Notes: a model not told the origin generated them from the sequence alone. DNA of 64,000 bases from CAWKDG01 sp963848355 (GCA_963848355.1 CAWKDG010000003.1:4346-68345), one strand, 5' to 3'. Counted from the first letter of the stretch, positions 24,650 through 34,692 are shown. Made by a program: numbers and translations.

Positions 24650-27208
24650 ATGACCACCGCCGTCCTCGCACCCCTCGCTGACACCCGCCTTGCCGATGGC
24701 GGCGCGCCGGCCCGTCGTGCCGTCGTACGCTGGGCATGGCGTCTTTTTCGGCGCGAGTGGCGTCAGCAGTTCCTGATCCTCGCCCTCATCACGGTCGCCG
24801 TCGGGGCGACGATCGTCGGCTCAGCCGTCGCCACGAACAACCCGCCGCCGAAGAACTCAGGCTTCGGTTCGGCGCAGGACTCCGTGTTCTTCACGACAAA
24901 CAACGCGCATACGGCGAGCGTGGTGGCCAATCTGGAGCACCGCTTCGGCCGCGTCGAGCTTATCGAGAACGAGACGCAGTCGATCCCGGGATCGATCAAC
25001 ACCTATCAGCTCCGTGGGCAAGACCCGAGCGGACCTTTCAGCGGTCCGATGCTGGCGCTGGTCTCTGGGCGCTTCCCGTCGGGCGCCGACCAGGTCGCCG
25101 TGACCAACGGCGTTGCGTCGGCGTTCCACTTGAGAATGGGAACCCTCTGGCATGTGGGCGGCGTTGAGCGCCAAGTGGTGGGCATCGTGGAGAACCCGCA
25201 GAGCCTTCTTGACGAGTTCGCGCTCGTCGCTCCCGGACAGCTGAAGAATCCCACGGGGATCACCGCGTTGTTCGACGCGCCGGGCGTCCCGTTGAGGTCG
25301 ATCGGCAACAACGCGCAAACCCCCGCCTCGGTCGCGCAGTCGAACCCGATTAATCCCGAGACGATCTCCCTCGTCGCATTGGTCCTCGGCATGCTGCTCA
25401 TCGCCCTCGTCTCGATCGGTGGCTTCACCGTCCTTGCGCAACGCCGCCTTCGCTCAATCGGGATGCTCGAGTCGACTGGCGCAACGGACCGCCATGTCCG
25501 GCTCATTGTCAGCGCGAACGGCACGGTCGTCGGCATCGCCGGCGCGATCCTCGGCTTCGTGCTCGGGCTCGTCATCTGGCTGGCCTACCGCCCGAGCCTC
25601 GAACAGAGTTCGCACCACCTCATAGGGGTGCTCGCGCTCTCGTGGCCCGTGGTGATCGCCGCGATGGTGCTCGCTGTGATCGCAGCCTACTTCGCGGCGT
25701 CACGTCCGGCGCGGGCGATCACCAAAGTGCCGATCGTCCAGGCGTTGTCGGGCCGACCGGCGCCCCCCCGTCAGATACACCGGTCCGCGGTCCCCGGCAT
25801 CGTTTTTCTGATGGCCGCCTTCTTGCTTCTGGGGTACTCCGGTGGCACGAATCACGGCAACGGGAGCGGTGGTACGCCGGAACTCCTGTTCGGGATCGTC
25901 CTCCTCATCCCCGGGCTGATCCTGCTTGCTCCGTTCTTCCTCTCCTTGGCGGCGCGGCTCGGTCGCCGTGCGCCGATCGCGACCCGTATCGCGCTGCGTG
26001 ATCTGGCCCGGTATCGGGCGCGCTCGGGCTCGGCCCTGGCGGCGATCAGCCTCGGCGTCCTCGTGGCGGTGATCGTCATGCTCGCCGCCGCCGCCCGGTA
26101 TGGCAACGTCCTCGACTACGCGGGCCCGAATCTCGCATCCAACCAGCTCGCCCTCCACGCCAATGGGCCGCCACCAGCGGGGACGGAGGTCATGACGCCC
26201 AACGGCAAGGTCCACGTCCAAAAAGCGATCTCGAGCGCAACGGCAGCGGCCCTGCGGCAGCTGCCAACCCACGCCGCGGCGATCGCAAAAGGGCTTGGCG
26301 CACAGCTGATCGCGCTCGAAACTCCCAACGCCAACCTCAACGCTACCCAGGGCGGCCGGAACTGGGACGGAGCGATCTACGTGGCGACTCCGCAGCTGCT
26401 GCGCGCGTTCGGGATCACGGCGTCCGATATCGATCCGAACGCCGACGTCTTGAGCTCGCGCCCGGGTCTCTCGGGAGTCTCCACGATGACCTTCACCTAC
26501 GGATCGAACAACGGCAGCTCCCCTCAGAATCCCGGGCCCCGTCCGGGCCCGTCGCCGTCAGCGGGCTGCAGTGCGGCGACGGACTGCCTCGCCAATCCCG
26601 TCATCCAGGAGGTCGGAGCTCTTCCGTCGGGCACCTCCGCGCCGAACACGGTGATCACCGAGCACGCGATGCGCGAGTTCCACATCCAGGCGACCACAAA
26701 CGACTGGCTGGTTCAGGGCACCCAACCCTTCAGCGCTACCCAGATCAGCAGCGCGGAGGCCGCCGCGTCGACGACGCTGCTCTCGGTTGAATCGAAGAAC
26801 GACCAGCCGACCTCGTCCGCCGTCATCAACTGGGCAACGATCTTCGGCATTCTCATCGCCCTTGGTGTGCTCGGGATGTCGGTCGGGCTCGTCCGGAGCG
26901 AGACGGCGAGCGACCTCCGGACACTGGCGGCGACGGGCGCGTCAAGCTATACGCGGCGCACCCTGACTGCCGTGACGGCTGGCGCACTCGGCTTTCTTGG
27001 TGCCCTCCTCGGGGTGGTGGGTGGTTACGTAGGCATGCTCGGGTGGCTGAGGAGCAACTCGCTGAACGGTGGGATCGCCGCGCTCGGGAACATTCCGGTG
27101 GCAGATCTCCTCCTCATTCTTCTCGGCATGCCGGTCTTCGCGGCGGCCGTCGGTTGGGTGTTTGCCGGTCGCGAACCGGCGGCAATGGCGCACCAGGCGA
27201 TCGAGTGA
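24650..27208 (+). CDS. FtsX/MacB-like ABC permease
   Basis: 852 residues, a duplicated FtsX-type permease. It has an N-terminal membrane helix (~residue 38-60), a large extracytoplasmic domain, three helices (~250-360), a fourth (~385-440), a second extracytoplasmic domain with a Pro/Gly-rich patch, and three final helices. ATG 24650 has a strong ribosome site (AAGGAG, 6 bases upstream). The substrate is unknown; PadR-controlled FtsX exporters often handle antimicrobial peptides or envelope stress (inference). Confidence 0.88.
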   Translation: MTTAVLAPLADTRLADGGAPARRAVVRWAWRLFRREWRQQFLILALITVAVGATIVGSAVATNNPPPKNSGFGSAQDSVFFTTNNAHTASVVANLEHRFGRVELIENETQSIPGSINTYQLRGQDPSGPFSGPMLALVSGRFPSGADQVAVTNGVASAFHLRMGTLWHVGGVERQVVGIVENPQSLLDEFALVAPGQLKNPTGITALFDAPGVPLRSIGNNAQTPASVAQSNPINPETISLVALVLGMLLIALVSIGGFTVLAQRRLRSIGMLESTGATDRHVRLIVSANGTVVGIAGAILGFVLGLVIWLAYRPSLEQSSHHLIGVLALSWPVVIAAMVLAVIAAYFAASRPARAITKVPIVQALSGRPAPPRQIHRSAVPGIVFLMAAFLLLGYSGGTNHGNGSGGTPELLFGIVLLIPGLILLAPFFLSLAARLGRRAPIATRIALRDLARYRARSGSALAAISLGVLVAVIVMLAAAARYGNVLDYAGPNLASNQLALHANGPPPAGTEVMTPNGKVHVQKAISSATAAALRQLPTHAAAIAKGLGAQLIALETPNANLNATQGGRNWDGAIYVATPQLLRAFGITASDIDPNADVLSSRPGLSGVSTMTFTYGSNNGSSPQNPGPRPGPSPSAGCSAATDCLANPVIQEVGALPSGTSAPNTVITEHAMREFHIQATTNDWLVQGTQPFSATQISSAEAAASTTLLSVESKNDQPTSSAVINWATIFGILIALGVLGMSVGLVRSETASDLRTLAATGASSYTRRTLTAVTAGALGFLGALLGVVGGYVGMLGWLRSNSLNGGIAALGNIPVADLLLILLGMPVFAAAVGWVFAGREPAAMAHQAIE

Positions 27209-27271
27209 GACAGCCAGTTGACCGTCAGCGGCGAACGACACCGCACGTTGACCAGCTTTCCCGGCCCGTCT

Positions 27272-28618
27272 TTAGGCTGTAATGACAGTGGACTTTCTGA
27301 TAGCTCCTGAGGCTGAAACCTCGCAAATTCCCATCGCTACGGCCAGTACGGCAAAGACCAGTGTTCCAAAGGCATCGATGACATGGCTTCCGGGTTTCAG
27401 CGCCACGAAAAAGGCTGTCGCAGCGCACCAAGCTAATGATCGGTGCGGAAGGCGGCCGGCGACGAGATCGAGCATGAAGAACACGACACTGCCCGCCAAC
27501 AAGTAATAGGGGAAAATCACGGATTCGAAGACGAGGCGACTTGCCACACATGCGAGTGTCAAACCAACATAGGTCTCCGGCCGGCTCACAAGGTCCCCCA
27601 GTCTGCGTCTCGCCCAGAGGCATGCCGCCAAGGCAAAGGCAACCGGTGCATCGCGGGCAATGGCTGATGCCAGATTGCCCGTGACGCCCAAAAGGCTCAA
27701 GACGGTAGATCCCCCCGTGGCTCCGCCCGCGCTGAATCCACTGACATTGTCAAGGGTCGCAGCCGGATTTACGATCAGGAACGGGAGGATCCCGAGGCTG
27801 AAGATTGCTGCCGCCGAGATCAGAAGGTGAAATCGAGATCGGGTCTCTGGCACAGCGACAAGGGCGGGAATCAACATCAGAATGGCGAACTGCTTGGTGA
27901 GGAATGCTGCTCCAAAGAGCACCCCCGCAAGCACGAATCTCCGCCTGAATGTCAGGGCCAGACCACCGGCTGCGAGTCCGAGGCTGACGATGTCCTGAGG
28001 GTGGAACAGCTGGACGATCGCGCTGCTGGCAGCCGGCAGAAACGCTAGAAATATGAGCAGTGCTGCCTGACGTCCGATCATCTTGCAACCTGCAGCTCGA
28101 AGAAGACCCAGGCAGCCAAGGGCGAGAATAAGCCATGCGATCACGCCTAAAACGCCTTGGGATCGATACCACGGCGGCAGCGGGGGTCCGAGGTGCCCAT
28201 CAGCCATTCGATGCGGTGACCCGCATTCACCCACGTCCGTTGCGAAAGAAGGGTCATGGCGGTAATGCGGATCGCTCCGAAGTGCAATTGCCCGCCCACT
28301 GGTGGTACACCAAACGGGGGAGCCCACGGACGATCGGAAAGCAGCGACGAACGGTGAAGTCAACAAGGCGTAGCCCGGAGGATTGGGCAAGGCGGTATTG
28401 GACGCCGCCGCCTGCAGCGCGCCAGACGACAGATCGGAGGTGACCGTAGTGAGGGGGACCGTGTCACCGCTTGATGGCGGACCCTGGCGGATCGTTATGA
28501 TCCCGGCATACAAAATGGCTGCCAAGAGCATGAGCAGCCACACGAACGTCCGGCGCCCACGAGCCGGCGGTGCTCCATCCTCATTCGTCGGCCTGGGAGT
28601 CGCCGTGCTTCGTCTCAT
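27272..28618 (-). CDS. Polytopic membrane protein, probable glycosyltransferase-87-like
   Basis: 448 residues from ATG 28618, which has GGAAAGAA just upstream; the frame is open to 28807 but that extra part looks non-native. About ten hydrophobic segments are seen, with a long exported loop after TM1 that ends in polar, Asp-containing sequence. Segments such as FHPQDIVSLGLAAGGLALTF and LFGAAFLTKQFAILML resemble lipid-linked mannosyltransferases (GT87/DUF2029, GT-C fold). It is divergent from the polymerase/GH43 gene. The assignment to a GT-C enzyme is moderate. Confidence 0.6.
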   Translation of the reverse strand: MRRSTATPRPTNEDGAPPARGRRTFVWLLMLLAAILYAGIITIRQGPPSSGDTVPLTTVTSDLSSGALQAAASNTALPNPPGYALLTSPFVAAFRSSVGSPVWCTTSGRAIALRSDPHYRHDPSFATDVGECGSPHRMADGHLGPPLPPWYRSQGVLGVIAWLILALGCLGLLRAAGCKMIGRQAALLIFLAFLPAASSAIVQLFHPQDIVSLGLAAGGLALTFRRRFVLAGVLFGAAFLTKQFAILMLIPALVAVPETRSRFHLLISAAAIFSLGILPFLIVNPAATLDNVSGFSAGGATGGSTVLSLLGVTGNLASAIARDAPVAFALAACLWARRRLGDLVSRPETYVGLTLACVASRLVFESVIFPYYLLAGSVVFFMLDLVAGRLPHRSLAWCAATAFFVALKPGSHVIDAFGTLVFAVLAVAMGICEVSASGAIRKSTVITA

Positions 28619-28706
28619 TTCTTTCCACCAAGACTCGTGTCCGACGGCGCCACGATAGCCAGCTACGCCAGGAGCAGCGGGTATGGCGTCCTCATGTCGG
28701 ACTATT

Positions 28707-28745
28707 GTCTCGGGGGGCGTGAAGAACCAGGTCTCGGGGGGTGTG
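28707..28745 (+). promoter_or_regulatory. Pair of 15-bp direct repeats in a divergent promoter
   Basis: GTCTCGGGGGGCGTG (28707-28721) and GTCTCGGGGGGTGTG (28731-28745) match at 14 of 15 positions, with starts 24 bases apart, upstream of 28820 and of the divergent gene at 28618. They may bind a tandem-binding activator. Confidence 0.45.
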
Positions 28746-28819
28746 GTGGGCTCGAACGCTGCCCAGTCGGCTCTCGGCAGATTTTGTCGTGACTCGCGTC
28801 GCGGCAATGGCCGTGCCCG

Positions 28820-31231
28820 ATGACACCTATGGGTTCTTCACGCGCCATGGCGACGCCGCCAGACAACCCTGAGCGAGAGGCTGAACCCTTCGGCATAGGT
28901 TCGGTAGCGATGATTGCCTCCATCGTCGTCGGCATGATCGTGGCCGCTGTCTACCTCCAGGGAGCGTTTTATCCAGGAGATGCCTTCGGGGTGGCTGTGC
29001 TGTCGGTGATTCTGGCAACGGCTGCCTTAACAAGGAGTAAGGATCGATTCGGACTTGCCGTGACCGTGACTGTTGGAGGCCTAGCCCTCTGGTGGCTCAT
29101 TCGTGCTGTCATGGAAAGGACCCCTTCCGCCTTTTTCCCTCTCGGAGCGGCGGTGCTCGGGTTCTTGGCTTCGTTCTTGGTTATCCGCAGTGTCGATCTG
29201 CAGAAGCGGGCCCCTGTCGCCACCGCGGTGACCTTCATCGGAGCCATCGCCGCCGGGGCGGGGCTGGCGGGCGTGATAGAGAGGTGGTCCGCTCTTGCCG
29301 CGAACACTGACGGTACATGGCGGGTGTCGACCACTCTGACTTATCCCGCTGGTGCTGCTGCTCTTTTCATCATCGCTCTTCTCGTCGCCATGGCGCTCGA
29401 ATCCCGCCCCCGGCTGGTGCGCGCCGCGGTGTGTTTGTGCGTAGCCGGAATTATTGGCACCCAGAGTCATTGGGACCTCTTAGCGCTGGCTTGCGGTGCC
29501 CTGGTCGTTCCGATAAGGCGATGGATCGCCGCCCTCTGGCCTCTCGCCCTCGGCACGGTGGCTGGGCTCGCTGTCGTGGCCGCGGGGACAGGTGTGTGGC
29601 CGGGCTGGGCATCAGCCCTGGCCATTGTCGCCTGCGTCTTGGCGTCGACCCTTTCCACATCCCATTGGCGTCCGCTGGGCCACCGTGTTTTCGCCACGAC
29701 GGGATTGGTCATAGTCGCAGGATTCATGGCCGTGCTATCGGTGCACCCTCCGATTGGTACCACACCGACCCAGACAAGGGGTCAGAGCCAGACCGTGGCT
29801 TGGGCTGCTTCTGCCTCAGCGTGGCGCTCGTCGGTTCTGACCGGCGTGGGCCAGGCTCCGATCTACAGCACACATAGCCCGGTCGTCGACTATCCCGGTC
29901 TGGTCCCCAATAGCTATCTCACCATTGTTACGGATGGCGGTCTCCTCGGTGGGCTCCTTTTACTGGCCGCCGGCGCCGCCGTAGCGGCGACGATGAGACG
30001 ACGAGACCTGCTCTCGACCTGCGCCGTCGCCGCCACAGTGGCCTTCGCCGTGGCCGGAAACGTCGATTTCGACTGGCAACTTCCGGCTCTCGCCCTTGTC
30101 GGCGGATGCGTGGCGGGTTTGGCCTCGGGGTCACCCGACCCAAAGAGACGCCGAGCGCCGGCGGGAGTCGACCATGTCCGAGTCCCACGCTTTGGGGTGG
30201 GGACAGCCTGGGCCCTGATGGTTACGTGCGTCCTCACGGCGCAGATCTGTGTTGGTTTCACACAGGAGGCGAGCGGCGCTTCCCGACCGGCAAATGTGTC
30301 ACCCCCGTCGACACCGACGCCAGCAGCACCCGCCCGGTTCATCTTGAGAGGACCGGACTCAACGGACCCCTTCATGCTCAAAATCGATGGCCTCTACTAC
30401 CTCTATGCGAGTCAGGGAACGAGTTCCATGAACACTCCTCTCAGGGTCGGACGGCTACCGGGTCAATGGGGCAAACCCATCGATGTGCTCCCGCACCTTC
30501 CGAGCTGGGCGAAAGCCGGAGCGACCTGGGCGCCAGATGTGCAAAAGGTCAAAGGAGGTTGGGCCCTCTACTTCACGGCTTTACTCGCCTCGGCGAACCC
30601 ATCGATTCACTGCATCGGCTCGGCGTTTTCGCAGTCGCCGGAAGGTCCGTTCATCCCCGTTTGGCGCCCGTTCATCTGCCAGCTTGACCACCGAGGCTCG
30701 ATTGACCCTCGCACCTTTGTCTATACGGGAAGCAAACTTGTCATGTTATGGAAGTCAGATGACAATGCCAACCCGTCAGTGCCCGGTCCGGATCAGAATG
30801 GAAAGACAGGGATCTATGCGCAGGATCTCAGCCCGGATGGCCGGACACTTCTCGGCCATCCGGTCAGAATCTTCACTCCCTCTCAGGCGTGGGAGGGGAC
30901 GATCGTGGAGGCGCCCGACATGATTGAGGAGTGGAGAACCTATTGGCTGTTCTTTTCTGGCAATTGGTACGACTCGGCGTCGTACGGGATAGGAGTGGCG
31001 GCGTGTCAGAGTCCCTTCGGTCCGTGCCAGGACCCCGACCCTAAGCCCTTCCTTGGCTCCAATCTCCAGGGCTTGGGCCCCGGGGAGTCCTCTCTCTTCC
31101 AGAGCGGTCCCAACATTTACCTGCTTTACGACCCGTTCAGAGCCAACGACCCCGGACCCGTCATTGCCCGACCGGTCGCGATGGCCAGACTCGGCTTCCG
31201 CTCGACAGGGCCGTACCTCGCGGCATGGTAG
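28820..31231 (+). CDS. O-antigen-polymerase-like membrane domain fused to a GH43 glycosidase-like domain
   Basis: 803 residues. The first ~480 are polytopic (about eleven hydrophobic segments), with a Wzy/ligase-like loop (DYPGLVPNSYLTIVTDGGLLGG). After a further helix and a Pro/Thr-rich linker, residues ~505-800 form a five-bladed GH43-like domain: the base Asp in DPFMLKIDG (Asp 516), WAPDVQ, the pKa-modulating Asp in GSIDPRTF (Asp 629) and the acid Glu in EAPDM (Glu 697). GH43 enzymes cleave arabinan or xylan-type glycosides. The fused glycosidase should face outward. Coupling of polymerisation or ligation with trimming of a surface glycan is inference; all three catalytic carboxylates are in place. 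Confidence 0.72.
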   Translation: MTPMGSSRAMATPPDNPEREAEPFGIGSVAMIASIVVGMIVAAVYLQGAFYPGDAFGVAVLSVILATAALTRSKDRFGLAVTVTVGGLALWWLIRAVMERTPSAFFPLGAAVLGFLASFLVIRSVDLQKRAPVATAVTFIGAIAAGAGLAGVIERWSALAANTDGTWRVSTTLTYPAGAAALFIIALLVAMALESRPRLVRAAVCLCVAGIIGTQSHWDLLALACGALVVPIRRWIAALWPLALGTVAGLAVVAAGTGVWPGWASALAIVACVLASTLSTSHWRPLGHRVFATTGLVIVAGFMAVLSVHPPIGTTPTQTRGQSQTVAWAASASAWRSSVLTGVGQAPIYSTHSPVVDYPGLVPNSYLTIVTDGGLLGGLLLLAAGAAVAATMRRRDLLSTCAVAATVAFAVAGNVDFDWQLPALALVGGCVAGLASGSPDPKRRRAPAGVDHVRVPRFGVGTAWALMVTCVLTAQICVGFTQEASGASRPANVSPPSTPTPAAPARFILRGPDSTDPFMLKIDGLYYLYASQGTSSMNTPLRVGRLPGQWGKPIDVLPHLPSWAKAGATWAPDVQKVKGGWALYFTALLASANPSIHCIGSAFSQSPEGPFIPVWRPFICQLDHRGSIDPRTFVYTGSKLVMLWKSDDNANPSVPGPDQNGKTGIYAQDLSPDGRTLLGHPVRIFTPSQAWEGTIVEAPDMIEEWRTYWLFFSGNWYDSASYGIGVAACQSPFGPCQDPDPKPFLGSNLQGLGPGESSLFQSGPNIYLLYDPFRANDPGPVIARPVAMARLGFRSTGPYLAAW

Positions 31232-31313
31232 GGCCAGATCTGGTGCTGAGAGACGATAAACGGAGTAGCTTCAGTTCGGACGTTGATTAGGCCTGGCGGA
31301 AGTGGGGGCGGGT

Positions 31314-33125
31314 ATGAACCGTTGGCACCAGCGAATGCGTCTGGGAATCATTGCGGTTGCAAGCTTCATCCTCTTGGTCACGGTGCTGCCTCAGGTGGCG
31401 TCGAGCATCGGCCTCGATTCGCTCGGGGCCCGGCTGGCTAACTCTGGCTCATGCAGCGGGAGCTCCGGATCCTCCGTGAGCGGTTCGTCCAGCTCGTGTC
31501 CTCCGGGCAAGGGAACGGTGGGCGGAACGCTCACCGTCACCGGCGCGCCCAAGGGTTTCATGCCCCCATACTCAGGCGCTGGCGCTTGCCCCGCTTCGGA
31601 CCCAGCCCTGCAGCTGTGTGCCGAACCCGTCTACGCGCTCGCCAGCGAGGGCAAATACACGCTTTCGCTGACTGCCGGTTCATGGCGAATCGACGGCTTC
31701 TACGAGCTTGCCGCGTTCGGTGGTGCTTTCCTCGGGACTACTCGAACCGTGACCGTCTCCGCCGGGACGAGCATCACCGAGAACTTGACCGTTCCCTATC
31801 ACCGACCAGCAGTGTTCAAGGGCACCGTCAAAGTTACCGGTGTACCAACTGGGGTTCCGATACAAAGCGTGTCTGTTACTCTCTGTCCGTCCTACGCCCC
31901 CTATGTTGGCGTTAATCAGCCGATAGTGTGCGTAAACCGGTACGGCTCCGCCCGCCTCTCCGCGAACTCCGGGTCCGTGAAGGTTGACTCACTGCCGCCA
32001 GGGCCGTGGATCGCCTACCCTGGTTATTGCAGCGAGTTTGGCTGCGCCACCAACACCAAGGCGGGTAAGTCGGTGACCTTCGTCTCGGGTAAGACGACAA
32101 CAGTCGCTCTTACCACGCCCTTCCTCACTCCGGATCAGGGCCTCTTGACCGGTACCGTGACGGTGACGGGCGCTCCTAGCGGGTTCTCCGACCCTGTCGG
32201 CGTGATCGCCTGTCAAGTCGGGAATAGCAACGATTGTCAGGACCAACCGGTAGTAAACGGGAGCACTTACTCGCTGCTCCTCTCATCGGGAGAGTGGGAC
32301 GTGACCGGTTTGTATCTCGCCGCCCCGTTCTACAACGCCATCGTCGGCCCCACCATGGTCGTTGCAGTTCCTGGAGGAAAGATCACCAAGATCGACCTCT
32401 CGGTGCCCTATCAGGTGCTGGGAACAGCCACAGGGTCCATCATCGTAAGTGGCGTCCCGCCAGGAGTGAGAATCCAGAACTACACAGTCCTTGCTTGTCC
32501 CGCCTCGACTCCATGGACGGGCGGAGAGCCCTCGTTGCAGTGTGTCAGTGAGTATTCGGGTCCTGGCGGATATGGTTTCGGACCTGCCGATGCCAAGCGA
32601 CTGAGCAAGGTTTTGCATCCGGCATCTGCCGTCATAAGCCGCGTCCGGGTGGCTCCCTACAACAACTACGAAGTCTCGACTCTCACATCCGGATCATGGA
32701 TCCTCTATCCCGGCTACGAAACCGTGTTTACGACATTCGTGAACCCGTCGGGTACCACGGTGAATGTGGTGAGCGGCAAGACGATCAGGACCCGCCTAGA
32801 TATCGACTACCAGCCCCCGTCGGTGGGCGCCATAGTCGGCACGGTGAACGTGGTCGGTGCGCCGGCCGATGATTTTGAATCGGGGGTACAGGCTTGCACC
32901 GCTCCTCCGACACAGTCGTCGTGTCAGGATCAGCAGGACGTATACAACGAAGCAAGTGGACATTATGAGTTACCGCTTTCGCCTGGAACCTGGTGGGTTT
33001 CTGGCTTCGTCTACGTCTTCGGCCCGACGAGTGAAACTGAATCGATGACAAAGGCCCGTCAGGTCACCGTAAGTGCTGGGCAGAGAATCCGGGAGAACTT
33101 CACCGTCACAGTTTCGAGTTCGTAA
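31314..33125 (+). CDS. Secreted repeat protein with five Ig/carboxypeptidase-regulatory-like modules
   Basis: 603 residues from ATG 31314 (GGGGGCGGG just upstream). A signal peptide (hydrophobic run near residues 10-30) and a Ser/Gly-rich linker are followed by five ~110-residue modules. Each begins with a GTVTVTGAPxGF-type strand, has a pair of Cys around xxACPAxxP, and ends with GKTTTVALTTPF or a similar strand. The regular Cys placement suggests disulfide-stabilised exported domains. No enzymatic motif is seen. It is a probable surface structural or adhesive protein in the surface-glycan region. Confidence 0.65.
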   Translation: MNRWHQRMRLGIIAVASFILLVTVLPQVASSIGLDSLGARLANSGSCSGSSGSSVSGSSSSCPPGKGTVGGTLTVTGAPKGFMPPYSGAGACPASDPALQLCAEPVYALASEGKYTLSLTAGSWRIDGFYELAAFGGAFLGTTRTVTVSAGTSITENLTVPYHRPAVFKGTVKVTGVPTGVPIQSVSVTLCPSYAPYVGVNQPIVCVNRYGSARLSANSGSVKVDSLPPGPWIAYPGYCSEFGCATNTKAGKSVTFVSGKTTTVALTTPFLTPDQGLLTGTVTVTGAPSGFSDPVGVIACQVGNSNDCQDQPVVNGSTYSLLLSSGEWDVTGLYLAAPFYNAIVGPTMVVAVPGGKITKIDLSVPYQVLGTATGSIIVSGVPPGVRIQNYTVLACPASTPWTGGEPSLQCVSEYSGPGGYGFGPADAKRLSKVLHPASAVISRVRVAPYNNYEVSTLTSGSWILYPGYETVFTTFVNPSGTTVNVVSGKTIRTRLDIDYQPPSVGAIVGTVNVVGAPADDFESGVQACTAPPTQSSCQDQQDVYNEASGHYELPLSPGTWWVSGFVYVFGPTSETESMTKARQVTVSAGQRIRENFTVTVSSS

Positions 33126-33267
33126 CTGGCGTGTCGGTGCCGATTATTTGTCGACCAGCTGCTCTCGGGTCGCCAAGTACACGTTGCGGAAGCTGGCGAG
33201 CGCCATCGCGTCGGCCTGACTGGGACCGACACCCCATGAAGCTCGACTCCCCCCGCCTCCGATGCCG

Positions 33268-34692
33268 TCAGCTTGGAGGCACCAGGGCGCCGTTGACCGA
33301 GGTCCAGCCCGATGGGAGTGAGGTCGGCGTGCCCTTGAACCCACCGGACACGACACCCGTGAGGTTCGCGCCGGCGAGGTTCGCTCCCTCCAACTCGGTG
33401 TTGGAGAGGTTGACGCCGTCGAAGTCGGCGCCGGCGAACAGCGCGCCGGCGAGGTTCGCGCCACTGAGGTCGGCGTCGGTTGCTGTTGGCGCGATGAAGG
33501 ACGTGTTCCGGAGGTCGGCGTCGGAGAAGTTGGCGTGGGTCAGCTCGGTGGTGAGGAAATCTGCGCCGGACATGTCGGCGTTTACCAGATCAGCAGAGGA
33601 GAGGTCGGTGCTGATGAGTTCGGCACCGGAGAGGTTGGCACCGGAGAGGTTGGCACCGGCCAGATCGGTCATGGAATAGTCCACGCCGGCCAGGTCGGCG
33701 CCGGCCAGGTCGGCGCCGGAGAGATTGGCGCCGGGCCCTGCCAGGTACCCGTCGACGAGGCTGAACTCCAAGGGGAACTGGGCCGGCGTTGTCGTGATGC
33801 GGCCCGAGGTCACACCCGTCATCGTGGCACCGGTGAGGTCGGCGTTCGTGAGGTCAGTGCCGGTGAGGTCAGCATCGGTGAGGTTGGCACCGGACAGGTC
33901 GACGCCGTCCAGATCGACGCCGGCCAGGTCGACGCCGGCCAGGTCGACGCCCGGCCCCGCCAGGTATCCGTCGACGACGCTGAACCCAAAAGGGAACCGG
34001 GCCGGCACCGTCGCGATGCTTCCGGAGGTCACTCCCGTCATGGTGGCACCGGTGAGGTCGGCGTTCGTGAGCTGAGTGTGTTGGAGACTCGAGTTGTAGA
34101 GGTTTGCATACGCCAGATCAGCGCCGGTGAGCATGGCTCGGGTGAGCGTGCTGCCGGAAAGATCGACACCGACGAGGTCTGCGTGCGCCAGGTTCGCTCC
34201 GGACAGCTTGGCCCCCTTCAGGTCAGCGCCCTCGATGTCGACATGCTGGAGATCCGCACCGCTGAGGTCGGCGCCGTCCAGGTCAGCTCCTGGGTAGAGC
34301 AGGTGGCCATCGACACGCACGCCGGGAACGATTGCCGGACTGGATGGGGAAGACTTGCTCCGGTCCGCGGCAACCTGGGCGACCACCGTGAAGGTGTACC
34401 GAGTTCCATTGGCGAGTCCGCGGACGGTGCAGGTGGTCGGACCCGTAGTGGTGCAGTGGCGCCTCCCCGGATGAGAGGTCACTCGGTACCGGTCGACCCC
34501 CCCGCTGCTGCTCGATGCCGGGGCCTTCCAGGAGACGGTCGCTCTGCGGTTACCGGCAACGGCCTGCACCGCCCTGGGGGTGCTCGGGGGCGAAGCGGGG
34601 GCCGCGTCGGCCGATGATGTACCGCCCAGCATCGCCACGGCCGAGATCAGGGTCGCCACGATCACGGAGCCGACCGCGTGTCTGTAGCCCAT
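33268..34692 (-). CDS. Secreted pentapeptide-repeat protein with fibronectin-III-like domain
   Basis: 474 residues from ATG 34692, preceded by AGGAAAGGGGG; the longer frame to 35277 runs into the divergent gene. Order: signal peptide (to ~residue 30), one FnIII-like domain (~30-120), then about 60 pentapeptide repeats of the A(D/N)LxG type forming a right-handed quadrilateral helix. A spacer module (TNADLTGATMTGVTSG then PFGFSVVDGYLAGPG) recurs about every 60-90 residues. Cytosolic members mimic DNA; this exported one is more likely structural. Confidence 0.82.
   Translation of the reverse strand: MGYRHAVGSVIVATLISAVAMLGGTSSADAAPASPPSTPRAVQAVAGNRRATVSWKAPASSSSGGVDRYRVTSHPGRRHCTTTGPTTCTVRGLANGTRYTFTVVAQVAADRSKSSPSSPAIVPGVRVDGHLLYPGADLDGADLSGADLQHVDIEGADLKGAKLSGANLAHADLVGVDLSGSTLTRAMLTGADLAYANLYNSSLQHTQLTNADLTGATMTGVTSGSIATVPARFPFGFSVVDGYLAGPGVDLAGVDLAGVDLDGVDLSGANLTDADLTGTDLTNADLTGATMTGVTSGRITTTPAQFPLEFSLVDGYLAGPGANLSGADLAGADLAGVDYSMTDLAGANLSGANLSGAELISTDLSSADLVNADMSGADFLTTELTHANFSDADLRNTSFIAPTATDADLSGANLAGALFAGADFDGVNLSNTELEGANLAGANLTGVVSGGFKGTPTSLPSGWTSVNGALVPPS

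Noticed and set aside
28619..28807. N-terminal extension of the membrane protein to 28807
   Set aside because: The extra 63 residues look non-native and ATG 28618 has a good purine-rich site immediately upstream.
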